A DNA stretch of 64,000 nucleotides from Centropus unirufus. Its lineage: Eukaryota; Chordata; Aves; Cuculiformes; Centropidae. The stretch spans positions 7,312,568 through 7,376,567 of the forward strand of contig VYZI01000005.1 in the NCBI GenBank assembly GCA_013397695.1, in the 5' to 3' direction. Under the pieces are notes generated by a model. It was not told the origin of the DNA and made no database searches. It saw only the letters and a program-made list of their open reading frames with translations. Positions 13,214 through 25,873 of the stretch are shown here, in pieces (the stretch's first letter is position 1; each line of letters starts with the position of its first letter). Both the position numbers and the translations under genes were made by a program.

Positions 13214-16200
13214 TGAGTAGTGCTACACGCCACAAGAGGACTTCTGACAAAGGACCTTAGTCCCTTTAGTGAAGCTTTTGCTTTAGCCTGCTTGTATACT
13301 TGTTGCAGACCTGGATACAGATTCAATAGCTAATGTCATCATCCATATTTCTATTTCTAGAGCATGCAATCTAGTGAAATGTGACTGTGACTACCTGAAC
13401 CTAAAACCCAACTTTTGGCCAGTTGACTTAGCTGACTTGGGAGATCCGTGACAAATATGGCAAAAGTGAGTTAGAAATGGGAGCCAAAGGAGTCAACAGT
13501 GTGTGTAATGGCTGTTGGATATACAGCAGTAAAGGTATGTCTCTAGGCACTGAGTAGACCCTGAACTGTTTCTTTATCTTGGCTTTTTTGAGTGAGGACC
13601 CAACTAAATGGTCCAGATGTCATGCTGGGCTGCATGCTCTTCAGCCTAATTTCCTCAGGAGTTGAAGCGAGCATGGAATCTCCCTCCCCTGAGACTGTGA
13701 GCTTCCTTCCATGCAGGCATGGGACAGCCTCAGCAGCTGCAATCACACACACTTCCAGAGGTGTTTCCAGCTGACAAAACCATCTGCAGCTGGAGACTCC
13801 TCTACCTTCCTCGCTAAGGCCCTGGATTTCAGTGCTTTCAAGCTACCGTTATGACTTCCTTGAGCATAAAAATTTTCCAAGGAGTAGAAAGAGACAAACT
13901 ATGAATTCCTGGCTTAACTCTAGACCTCACACAGAGCTGCTGCCTTACAGGTACGAAAATGACCTTCTCCCTGCAAAGGGAGTATTGAAGCACCCGTGTT
14001 ACCTATGAGATTGGGAACTTTCCCTCCTCCAGACAGAAGTGCTTCACACCCTGGCCTCATAGCAGGTTACCTCCATGCAGAGCTCCTCAGAGGACTGACT
14101 CTGAACAGCATGGCCTATTCTAATGCTCATAACTAGTTTGCTACTCTCTTTCATTCTGAAGCATCAAGTATTCACCATAAGTGCTGAGCTACATATGGTG
14201 CAAGGTATACATTATTCCACTGGCAGCCGTTATATGACACTGTAAGTAAAATACAGTAACAGGTAGATATATTTTTCCTGTTAATCACAAACCTAATTTT
14301 CTATTAAAATGTATGAGATGACAAAATCTCAACAAACTCTTTAAAGCTATTACTAGAGGATAAAGTATTCCACCAAAGTATTAATATTAACATCATTAAA
14401 GAGTTTTATCAAGTGTGCCTTTATCTCCAGATTGCAAACAATAGCAGCCTGAAGGAGAGATATGCCCTTGAGTATTGTGGTATGAAAACCAACAGCAGTT
14501 TTAAAGCCACATAAAGTCTTCTTGTGGCTTCAAAATCAGGGAAAAAAATTCTTCAGGCCACAATTAAAAGAAGTAATAGAGTAAATGAATCTATTTTTCA
14601 TCACCTTAGGCTCTGAAAAGAAAACATTAGAGAATTATATTGATAAGAGAAAGAGCTGAGATATTCAAATGCATTTAATGTTGTTTTAATTGATTAAACT
14701 AGATCAGGAGTATTTGAAAATGCATAAAGGAGCTGTTTCTGCATAAATATTCAAAACATATCTGGTTCACAAGATAGGTGCTGCTTTATACATGCGATAC
14801 AAGATACCTTATCTTCCACAAAATCCAATAAAGACTTAGAGTCCAGAAGATTAAGAGTCTTAAGTTTTAGGGTGCATTTTTAAACCACTCATTTGTTAAT
14901 GTCACAAAACTGTCATTCTCTCCTTTGGAGAGAGAGTGCTTCTGGCAGTCCAGTACTTTAGAAAAGGGATCTGAGAGAAGGCAAGATGAGGAAAGATTTA
15001 GGTTCTACTGTGGCCTCCCATGGCAGGTTTGTCCAAAAGTCTGTCAATGCCAGTGAATTACAGACCAAAGCATGTGAAAGCCCCAACAAATTCCCCAGAC
15101 TCTATTTGGGGAAAAATCTGTATTCTTCCTTGTATCTGATTGGCAAGAGAGATCCATGCCATTTCACCTCTGAGGATAAGAGGTCAGTTTTTGAAAATGT
15201 TAAGCTATTGACTCACTGATGTCAAGAGTATTCCGTTTGGTACCCCTAGCTTCTAGGTCCCATAACATGTGTGCAGAACAGTCTGCATTGCCCACTGCTC
15301 CTTTCTAGGCTCTGGTGGTCCTTTGCTAACTGCTCAGGAGTAATTCTTCTCCCATTGTATTTTTTTTTAATAAATCCCAACAGAAGGAGTCTTTTGGGGA
15401 GAAGGGGATAGTCTTGGAGACAGGGCAGAGGTAATCAAAAGCCAGTCCATTGGAGAGCCTGTACTGGTATCAAAATTCCCAATCTTGATAAGGTCCCTTT
15501 AAAATGTTTCTTTGTTTCATGATCATAAACTCAAAATAGTCCCCTTTGCCACATCACTGTAACAATGCTCTGAGATGAGGAAAATACAAGAATATTGTAC
15601 TGTAGATGTCTGTCTCCCAGCTGCATTGAGTGATGAGGCTCTCTCTTCCCTGTATGTTCATAAGAGGTAATTTCTTCTAGAGTCTCTCCATAAAAAACTC
15701 CTTACAGGGAGCCCACCATTAATCTTGAGCACAGTAAGTATTAGCCAACATGGTAAAAAGAACATTAAAAAAATCTTGTCCCTAAGCTGCAGAAGCCTAA
15801 ATAATGACAGTAATAGCATAATCTCACTCTCACACACAAAGTTGTAACTGACAAAAATAGAGTTCATGCCAAGCAGAGTACACAACCAGAGCAGAAAAGC
15901 ACAACTTTCTTCACTAATTCCCAAATAAATAACACCGAATATATTGCTTTTAAGGGCTTCATTTATTTTAAAGAAATACTTCTAAAAGAAGTGTTCCAAT
16001 GACAGACCATGAAGAGTACTTTGTAAAAGGAGATTAATTATATCCTGAAAGTTACAAGTGTCATTGAGTAAGAGGACTGATGTATAAAATACCAATATAC
16101 CATCCTACTCAGTCACCTATTCAGACCAGGCCTTTTCCTGAATTTCCAGCTGAGAACTGGAATTATTTAGCAATTATTTAGCTGAGCATAAATATTTAGA

Positions 16201-19200
16201 GGCAGTTTCTGCTAACAAATCTTGCCTCCAGGAGCCAGGCCCATAACAATATTCTTGGCACTAGTTTTCCACATATAAATCAGCCCCTAACTTCACACCT
16301 TCCTTATTTCATTTTTACAATTCTGCAGAATACCCAGTCTGGTTTATTTATGTGGTGCTGCATCTAGGATTCTCTATATGATAGCAGTTATTAGGTCTAA
16401 TTCTGACTACGCTGCCACCATTAAAAAGAGCCCTACAGTATTAAAACAAGAGACAGGGGAAATAGGATTCCTAGTAGCAGTGGTAAAAAAATAATACTTT
16501 TTTCTAGTCGAGAAAAGCACAAATAAAATCTCCTTCCCCCCCAAGTTCTGCCACAAATCCCTGCATCATTTTCCTCTGTTGTATATATAGATAGAAACAA
16601 GTCAGTCAAGTGATTTCCTCAGGGGACCGGCAAAGTGTAAGGGGAACTCAATCTGTTAATTTAGATGCTTATCAGGCATGTAGACAGGGAAGGTCTAAGT
16701 CTGGATAGAGCAAGCAGAAAGCAGGTGGGGCCCAGAAGCTACCCCTGCCCTCTGAGATTTGCCTTTTTGAAAAGAAAACCCAGTGAACACAGCTCAAAAT
16801 TTACAGCTCCAGATGAATCATATTGTAAGAAAACTAAAGAACTAACTGAAGAAGGCTCTTAAGCTGAGACGAAGATTTCCTGCCTGAAGCAGCCCAGGGG
16901 GATCTGCTGGACATGAGGGTGGAGGGTTGGTCTTGTCTGTAACCTGCAACCAATCTGTCTCCCTGTCTCCCTTTCCCCATTGCTGAGGTGAGTTTACCGG
17001 AGCAAAGTTAAAGCTATTCAGCTAAGATGGGGCATGAAATATTCCCCACTACTTAAGCTCACTTTAAATGCATCATTGATGGAACAACTGGCTATTAAAC
17101 TGCACAGAACAAAAATTCAAGGCATCTTGCAAGGTGTCTCTTGCATCTATTGCAACCCGGACATCTTCCTCTGTGGAAAAGCACATTTTTTTATTGCAAG
17201 TATGAAGTGCTCCAGAGATAATTGCATACTTGCCTTACTTTGTTTTGCACTTTTTAGACACAAATGGGGCACGTCACAATTCACTACTGCAGTTTTCTTG
17301 AGGGAGGTGTGAAACCTACAAGAAGAAATTACCTTTGAGGAGATCTTATTTAACTAAAATTGGTGAGCCTTTAACAGGTAGCGAAAACATTGGCCCCAGG
17401 CAACAGCCCTTGGATACCAGTGATCTGCCCATTCCTGGTAGGGGAACCTCACTATGTTCCTTACCACAAAAGCAAGTCAGGTTTAAAAGCATGACTCTTC
17501 AGGCCTTCCCAAGGTTAAATAGTACACTAGGGAGAAAAAAAAAATAGCAAAAAAGACCCAACGTCAGCCTCTTCTGCATACGCTTTATCGAAATGACTGT
17601 TTCATTCTACCATAGCTCAACCCTTGCTGTTCCAGCACCCTTTAATTTGACAGAAACGTGTCCCAACAAAGAGCTTAGAAGTTTTCAACTCTAAATGCAG
17701 AGGGAAAAGTAGCGATAGCAGCAGCGCCACAGCTGAGTTCTCTATAGATGGCAAATAAATCATGGGAACAACAATCCTCAATTTCACATTAATTGCCTGG
17801 AAATCTCTACAACATTTTGCTAAAAATCTAGAAAAAAAATCAGCTTGGCTCTTTTGTTGTTTTTTTTGTTGTTTTGCTTTAAAATGATTTGTTCTAAATA
17901 CAGCTTTACATGCAGATGACTGGTTTGAGACTAGTGTATGTCTTCAAGAAAAAACTCACAGTAATGGTTTGTTTGGGGATATCGACAGGGAGGCTTTTTA
18001 ATAACTGAGGTACCCGGAAGAACACTCAGCACTTGCACGTGGATAGGTAGAGTCAGGCTTTGGAGTAGTTCAACAAATTTGCCTCTATTGGACACAATTT
18101 GGGCAAAAGCATTTCTCAACTCAGGGTGGAACAGCGCCTCACTGGCTGTAAGGCACTGGAGGATAAAATAAATCTGAAATTCCTCAAAAAAAGATTCAAA
18201 GAAGTTAATGACTTGCTAGGATTTTGTTTTTCCTTCGCTTAGTGTGACATTCAGAAAGGAAGAGTCAGCCCAAACACAGTTTCTTAAGAACCACTGTCTG
18301 CTCATGTTACACTTTGACATACACAGCCTGATATTGCACTTGTCCTCTTTCTTTTTTTTTGTTTTTTTTTTTTTTGTTTGGCTGATTTATTTGCAATTCA
18401 AACCCATATCTAATTACTGCCCAGTAACAACATTTCCTTTTTTTACAGAGCAATTGCTTTCCATATTTTTGCTTTCCATTGAATTTCAATGTTCTGGATC
18501 ACTTGCCTCTATTGTTCTATCGGAGCTGCTGTTTTCCCCCACACTGAATCCCTTTATGCTGTTTTTGCCAATGCTTCTAGCCTTTCTATAGCCTATTGTA
18601 ATTTTTCTATCTTCACTCAGATTTGCAACTTCTTTTGACTTTGTATCATCTGACCATGAATTACATTAGCATATTATTTCTTTCCTCTTCCAAATTTGAT
18701 GCCTAACACCAGCTCATTTGTGTTGAAAACAAAGTAGTAGTTAAAATATAATTCACCAACATGTTGATAAAAGCTATCACACGATTTCCCTAATTTATTC
18801 CTAGCATCTACCTGGCCTACATTAATAGGCTGACCTAGCACTACATTTTTATAGTCCAAAAAGAAAAATAAGCAACCTAAGTAAACAACAAAAAACAAAG
18901 ACATTAATTTTCTTTACAGTTCCCACTTTTGCCCTGACTCTTGCCATGCTCCTAATTTTAACCTTTCCAGCTAATTCTTAATGGTGAAGCTGAAAAGAAA
19001 GGAAATCGTCTGTAGTGCTGAGTCACTGCTCTCCTCCCATTCCTTTCAGCTGTGCCTGTTCCAGATAGATGGCTTCAAACTCAGCCTCTGGGGCTTGGTA
19101 ATTATGGGAGATGTGGCAATGGGACTTGGGGACAGGTGTGGCTTTTTTAGGGGTTGGAGGAGGTTTTCTGTAGTTATTAAGGATTCTAAAATAAACTATT

Positions 19201-20125
19201 TCTTTCAAGTGAAGAATTCTGGCCAAATTTTCTTGCACTGTGCACATTTTAGGTATCCAGTAAGATGAGAAAGAACTGTGGGTTACTCATATCCCAGAAT
19301 AACAATGCTGAGGACAAATTTACTACATCTGGGGTATACTTTTTCAGAGAAATTTTACATAAAACATTTTATTTAATAGTGGTCCTAAGCTTAAGTTGCT
19401 TTTAGTGGAAGCAGCTATATTGTATTAAGGGAGCTTTTGGTATGACTGTAAGATGTCAGTTTATAACTGTGCTGAAATTGAACTGCATTTTAAATCTTTA
19501 TGAGACAGTACTAAAGATTCACCGATATCAGAATATCTACCATCTGGGCTATTCTCTAGTAGTTAGGAAATGGTTATTTCTTGGAGCCTCCAGGTCTATT
19601 TTAACCTGCCATCGGCTGTAACACCTGTTTCCCAGACCATTTTGTGGGCACTAATGTCCTTTCCTACTCTCATGGTGTCACACAAGCAGAAATGAATGAA
19701 ATTCAGACATCATGTTCTTCTAGAGGTTTAACATGCTCCTCAAAGCTTCTTGCTACTACTCTATAAGAAAATCCCAAGGTTACTACAGCCTACTCTGCAA
19801 TATCAACACTTGCTTCAGAACATATTCCATAAGCAACAAGGTGTTTAGAAAAAATATCTCTAATTGATAAAAATTTTCTTTCTCTACAAGTCTGACTGCA
19901 AACCGATTGGGGACAGGAGCCAACTGTGTCAGTTGCTCGTTGCATCCAATAATATATGGTCCCAGTGTGGGTAGAGGACTGTAATTCACTTGCAGGACTC
20001 TGTCGATGTCAAACAGCACCCGAGCAGTTTATGAACAGCAGCAGAGCCTTGAGAGTGAATTACAGCCCTGCATTCACTCCTAGGACATCTGTTGTTGTTC
20101 AGTATAGCATATACATTCTGTAAGT
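13214..20125. other. Non-coding DNA, no gene seen
   Basis: AT-rich sequence with scattered A and T runs, including T-rich DNA at 18352-18375. No coding exon, RNA gene or young transposon was recognised. Frames stay under about 115 codons. Stretches such as 14250-14800 look like ordinary AT-rich intergenic or intronic DNA; their conservation cannot be judged without comparison. Confidence 0.55.
18352..18375 (+). repeat. T-rich run
   Basis: Two long T runs separated by a single G (T9-G-T14). Simple low-complexity sequence. Confidence 0.85.
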
Positions 20126-20195
20126 AAAAAAAAAAAAAACCAACCAAAAACACAAAAACCCCCAAACCAACAAAAAAGAACCAAAACAAAATGCA
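20126..20195 (+). repeat. A-rich tract with C interruptions
   Basis: Starts with 14 consecutive A residues and continues as A runs broken by C pairs (ACCAACC-like units) for about 70 bp. The minus strand reads as T and G, so a long meaningless frame rich in Phe, Val and Gly appears there. Low-complexity sequence, not coding. Confidence 0.8.
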
Positions 20196-20587
20196 GCACT
20201 AATTCTTCACCCAGACTTCAGTTTCCAAAAGACCTTTATCTCTTTTTGTCCTTTATTCAAAAACAAGGTGATCCACAAGAAACCTGAGGTTTATCATGGT
20301 ATTTTCTTGCTAAAGTCACCATTACCATTTTAATCTTTTTATTCTGAGCAATCTTTTCAAGATTATGGTAGCCTTGTTAAACAGGTGCAAGGATGATGTT
20401 TCTCTTTCATGTTTGTGTATGCATAACCACTGACACTACAAAGCCAATTTCTAATTGGTTAATCAGTTTAAAGTCATTATTGTTTCAGAATTATCAATTG
20501 TGATCAGTTTTCTTGTATTTTGCTTGAACATAAAATCACCTTGTGATGGCATTTTAATTCTTTTCCTATAGTAGGTACAGTTGTACT

Positions 20588-20682
20588 GGGGCAAATCTGA
20601 AGTAATATGGTGCATCTAATTTTCTTGCCAATAGAAGTGACTCAGATCCTTGGAGTTATTCCAGTTTTTCAGAATTTGGCCC
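20588..20682. repeat. Palindromic repeat relic, about 95 bp
   Basis: The left end begins GGGGCAAATCTGAAG and the right end finishes CAGAATTTGGCCC, so the ends are imperfect inverted complements. The right half (GGAGTTATTCCAG) resembles the arms of short palindromic repeats common in bird, turtle and crocodile DNA. That family link is from memory; the imperfect inverted ends are seen directly. It lies only about 170 bp upstream of the strong hairpin at 20854. Confidence 0.45.
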
Positions 20683-20853
20683 AGAGAAGCCAGTTACAGC
20701 ATGTGACATCAAATAGGTATTTGTGAAAAACTTATTGGATGCTCTATTTACAAACATTTCTGGCCATGTGTCATGTTTTCTGTAGGTTTCCCCCCTCCTC
20801 CTCTTTTATTACTGGGGATATTTGCCTGAAAACAGTCTATTTGTTACTTAGCA

Positions 20854-21005
20854 AGTTCATTTGCCCCTGCTGCTTATTCCTCACTTGAAGTCACTCCTGT
20901 GATTGTGGCATCATAATTAGTTGCTCTGGAGATGATTATGATGTCACAGAGGATTATGTGTTATATGGCTGCAAGTGATGAATAAGCAGCAGGAGCAGAT
21001 GATCT
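20854..21005. repeat. Long, well-preserved inverted repeat (152-nt hairpin)
   Basis: The outer arms, 20854-20887 and 20972-21005, oppose each other over 34 positions with no gaps: 30 Watson-Crick pairs, one G:T pair and three mismatches. An inner stem, 20903-20919 with 20933-20949, adds 17 continuous pairs (14 Watson-Crick, three G:T) around a 13-nt loop (20920-20932). Between the stems lies an asymmetric internal loop of 15 and 22 nt. No open frame of note crosses it. It could be an ancient palindromic mobile element kept by selection, a young MITE-like insertion, or, if transcribed, a substrate for double-stranded-RNA enzymes. The pairing is seen directly; any function is inference. Confidence 0.85.
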
Positions 21006-24000
21006 CTCAAGCAATAAAGACCATGTCTTTATGAAAATATCCCTGGAAACAGAAAGCCTGAATTAAAGCAATGGAATAGTTTCTAGTATGTTAATACTTT
21101 CCACAAAACGGTAGTGTTCTTGGGGGGTGTAGGGAGCTTACACCTTTTTTTTTTACCAGCTATGTGCATCATTTCTTTAAAATTACTTTTGAAATATTTG
21201 GCCTTCACTTGTCCTTAATGAATTACTGAGTGTGAGCAATTTGTATCTATCAATAAAGGGATGAGGTATTGTACACAAAATAGCAGATTAATTTCTGGTG
21301 GTCGGCAACCCACTTTTCCACCTCTCAGTCATCACAGGAAACAAGAAATAATGCAGGCACGAACACAACCTAAATCCCACCACTCCAGCAAGAAGGGTCT
21401 TCAACAAAGAAGTGTTCTGCCAGCCAGGAAAGGCAAAAGCCACAAAAGCATTGCCCCACGTCTACTGCAGATGCTCCCTACTTACTTGCACAGAAAAATG
21501 TCTCCCTATCTGACACTTCTTGGCATGCAGAGTGTCCTCACCTTCGGAGATCTTCTTGGGTCTGCTGCAGCTCAAGGAAATTGTTCATCTCTTTCTTTTC
21601 CCCTTTGAATCTGTTCTCGCCTATGTCTTCTCCCCAGCTGCCTACAATGAAGAGGAAGTAAAACCAAGGAAGACTGCATGCATATCACTTACCTAACAAT
21701 AACTTACATAAAGCCTAAAAAAGACACGTGTTTAAGGGTCATAGTTGAAGGTAGCATGAACACTTTGTTTTTTGCTCACTTGGTCTTGACCTACCTGCAT
21801 GCTACAGTTACTCTCTCTAATACTCTAAAACCCAAGGGTAAAATTGCCAGATAAGACTTTACTTCTACCCCACCGCCAAAGCATTTGAGTCTTTCCAAAT
21901 ATCAAAGTTAATGAATTAAACATTCCTAAAAAAGAAGGCTTTAATTTATTGTTTCATACATTCATTGTTGTTCTTTTTATCTGATTGGTTAATCTAACCT
22001 AACCTAGTAGAACAAAAAATACCAGTTTGGTGCCACAAAATACAAGAGAATTCTTTTTCTAATCTGACTACAAAGCTTGCTATTTAATTGTACAAATATT
22101 TGTGGGTTTGGCTAAGGTGAGCACTAATTTGTTATTTTAGCAAAAACCTTCAAACAATTTAGAATGTGCTAAGAAAATATTCACTGCCTTTTTGAAAACA
22201 ATGATGTGCTAAATGTTTAAGAGAAACTGCCGTGCTGCTGAAAGGACTTCACAAGTAGATGCTTGCAAAACAACAACAACAAAAAAGCTAAATTTTCAGT
22301 GGTTATTTTCTGGAATGTTGAAAAATACAGCCTGCAAGAACGTGTCTTGTGGGCAAACATTCTCACTATGTCCCTAGGTATTTATTTTAATTAGTGTTTT
22401 GGTCTTTTTTAACCTCTGATGAGGGTTTTATTTTCAAAGGCCTTTGCCTTTCTAGTCTTCAAGAAGAAGAGTGTGCTGGTCTGAAAATAAAAAGGTGTTG
22501 ACTAGAGGACCTGCATAGTCCTGTGGCCAAGCAAATGAGGACCCAATTAATTCAGATAAATCCCCCTGAGCTCATTTTCAGAGCTGCCTTTGCCTCCTCA
22601 AAGATGCATTTGTGTGGCCTCAGGCTATGGTAGCATCTCCTCTTGGGGACACTGGAGGAGTGACCACAGTTTTCACAAAGCCACCCCTAACTTTACTGCA
22701 TTATGAGCTTTAATAAAAATAACCTGCCAGAGATAAAATCCATTATCCTTTCCTTTTCAAGTCTACGAGACATGCTGACAGAACACTCTCACCTCTGGGG
22801 CCCCTGGGCTTCACGAGAAGTTCTTCACCAGAATCCCCTGCCTTCCTGCAAACCTCAGGCCCCGCCTTCCCACAGTGGCTCTTTTGCCTGTTTGTTGGCT
22901 TGCTTTTGCCAAAGACAAATAAAATACAAAACAATTCATTTCTTGAGGGAAAGAAAAGAATGCCAAGATTATCAGAAACTGTCATGGCTCCAGTGGCACA
23001 TTCATCATGGCCCATGTCAGCTATGTTCAGAGGGAACATTAGGTTTAGCCTTTAGATGCCTGGGGAAAGATGCTGAAAATGTGAGGATGGAGGAGAATTT
23101 CGAACATCTCTGCGTGGTGCAAGGGGAAAAGCAAAGCCTGTGCATTGCTTTCTGAGCATACAACTGGCTTTCTAGTCAGCTCAGCAGAAGATTTTAGCTT
23201 AAGCAACGGCTGGTTACCATATGGTTGAAATGTATAAACTTCACCCAGCTAAAAAGATCAGGGAGAGGGAGAGAAAGAGCTAGCAGATAAAGCAGAAAGA
23301 AAACAGTTGATTATGACAAACTTCCTCACAGGGGTGACACAATCACAGGTCAAAGTGTTCCAACCATCTGGACACCTCTTTGATTGATCTCGCTCAACAA
23401 ATGCCTATAAAATGGATTATCTGCCACCAAGAACTGAAAGAACAGGACTATCAGCTTCGCACCAAGATCCATAACCTTGCCTTTGTTCAGCTCCAGCTCA
23501 TATCTATGTGCCTTGTGACTTGCTGTACCCTACAGATGTGTGGGTGTGCCTGAAAACCCTTCAAAATCATTACAAACCTGGGAACGCAGTAAAGACAGTT
23601 GCTACCCTCTTTGAAGGAATGCATGCAGGTGTCCAGATGGCTTTGAAAACTGTCTACTCACTGACTATTATTCATCTCAGGGCATGGCAAGATGTGTAAC
23701 CTTAAACAAATACCCTCTCCTCAAGAAAAAGGTGGGGAGGGGTGTTGCACCGAGGAAAACAGAGCAAAACAAGAAGAATGCAGGTCTCGTCAATCCCCAC
23801 AACTGATATTTTACCTCCTGGAAGACATTTTAACTGCTGAGACTGCAGGAAAATTATCTTGATTTCAGAGAGATCTCTGATGACGAATTCAGTACTGTAG
23901 CTGTGGAATGGCATAAGACACGTGGTTGGGATGTAAAAATGTGAAAAGTAGGGCCCAAACAGCTAGAATGTCTGTGATGAAGCTACTTCTTCAGCAAAAT

Positions 24001-24311
24001 GGGAAGTGTTAAAGCTCAGAATATCAGCACTTCCCACAGGCAGTGGGATTCACTGGCAGGATCCGCTAGTGTCTCTGAGATATAGAATCCTTTCCTTAAA
24101 TTAAAATTGTGACCAACTAGAGGCAGTGCAAATTACTAACATAATAAAAAAGGAGTGACATTACTCTTTTGAAACAAATCTGTGAAGTGAAATTCACTAT
24201 AGGGTGCATGAAAACTCCATCAGTTCTATGTTTTATGTAAATGACCCCCCCAAATGCTTGCAAATCATAGAAAATTGTAAAAGCACACCACAGAGTTCAA
24301 GTTTACAATTC
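21006..24311. other. Non-coding DNA, no gene seen
   Basis: AT-rich, no recognised gene. The longest frame, on the plus strand at 22703-23155 (150 codons), matches no family I know and overlaps a 98-codon minus-strand frame, as expected for a locally stop-poor stretch. Confidence 0.55.
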
Positions 24312-24346
24312 AATAATAATAGTGTACTGTATAATAATAATAATGT
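24312..24346 (+). repeat. AAT microsatellite, interrupted
   Basis: Two blocks of AAT/ATA triplets separated by AGTGTACTGT. Simple repeat. Confidence 0.8.
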
Positions 24347-25835
24347 AATACTGATAATACTAAACATCCATTACTTCATTACAACTAAAGATTTTCTCTG
24401 ATTGAAAGTCATTAAAAACATGTTAAAATCTGGAGATAATACAGAAAGTAGTTTTTTCCTGTTGCTGTCTGTATATATTACACTTGGCTTATCTGAAGCA
24501 AATCCATGGAGAGAGGACATGAACAACAGGAAAACTCCCAAATAATAAACAAAACATTTTTAAGACATGTTATAAAATTTCTAAGATTCAATTGTAAGGA
24601 CATTGTCTCCTAGAAAGAGGCCAACAATTATAATGGATTTGTGCGAAGAACAAGAGAAGAACAGAAACATTTTTCTATAGTTCAAAATCCTAGTTGTAAT
24701 ATTCAATCTTCCCTTTTCTCTGCTGTCAAGAAGCTCAGATTAAGAAGGTTGTGTACACTACCAGGTACACCAGAGGAAAAGGCACACAGATAATCCAGTC
24801 TTGACCAATAGTAGTGGCACAGACCAAAGTCCCATAGTCATTAAGAGGCCATTTTAAATAGTGTTTTTGCCTGTGCTTCACCCAGATACCCTTGTTGACA
24901 ATCTGTGCCAGATTGGAGCTTGCAAGCTCCTGAACACCTTTAAGGGATGACTGCAGATTCTGTGGGAAGCTCTCAGAGAAGAACTGAGTCATCGGTGGAC
25001 TGCAAAGTTTACTGGTGAGCTGGGAGCTGGCATCCAGAGAAAGGAAGTGTTGAAACACCCAAGGTACCATGGTATTGCTCTTGTAAGTCTCCTCTCCCTT
25101 TTGCTAATGCAATTACATGTGTTACTGCTTATGTCCATTCTGCTGGCTGAGCAAGATGATACATGGCATGCCAGAATACAACCACTTTCACAGCCAAATG
25201 AGTGGTGGCTTCATTCTAACTGGCCTTCTTGTGCTAGCATTAGGGGCACTCATTGCTTTCCTCGTGCTGTTTCTCCTCTTGAAGTTTTTTATGGTTTTCA
25301 GATAATCCCCAAAGTCAGAGATAGGAGAGACTTGTTCCTGCATCCTGTCTGTCTTCCTTGTGTGGAAAGGTTGCTCTTTGTGATGTAGTTCCCAGCAGAT
25401 CTTCGATTTTCTCTAAGCAACAGTGTCTTAGGTTAGACACTAAATGGGGAAAGGCTGAGCAATTGGCATTGAAACAGTAACAACAGCAGAAGGCATGCAT
25501 GGATAAGCCAAAGATTCAGGATTTCAAGCACTTGAACAGCTCTTTAACTTCAGTCCCATGATCTCTTATTTCTGATATAAACAAGGCACAAGTGAAAACC
25601 AAAGGACACCAACAGATGTGAATCATCTGGAACTTAAAATGAGAAGCATGTTTTGACAGCAAAGACATTAAGATATATTTCCCAATTTATAGTCCATCAC
25701 TTTTTTATATATGCAAAACAATGAACATTTCTCTTGGGCAACTGCTCTACAGCTCAGTACAGACAGAAATAATTTTTTTTCAACTATTCAGTCTTGGTTT
25801 TCTATTTCTTATAATTATCCCAGGATTCTTAGCTA

Positions 25836-25873
25836 TACCCTAATTATACCCTAGGTGTATAATTAATACCCTA
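25836..25873 (+). repeat. Three TACCCTA motifs
   Basis: TACCCTA starts at 25836, 25847 and 25867, spaced 11 and 20 bp, in an AT-rich background. It is a short degenerate local repeat, not a telomeric array, because the unit is not tandem hexamers. Confidence 0.5.

Noticed and set aside
18244..18591. 115-codon plus-strand frame rich in Phe and Leu as a possible membrane protein
   Set aside because: The hydrophobicity is produced by the T runs at 18352-18375 and the pyrimidine-rich sequence around them.
25836..25873. Interstitial telomere-like sequence (CCCTA motifs)
   Set aside because: The motifs are spaced 11 and 20 bp apart with unrelated bases between them, not tandem CCCTAA hexamers.
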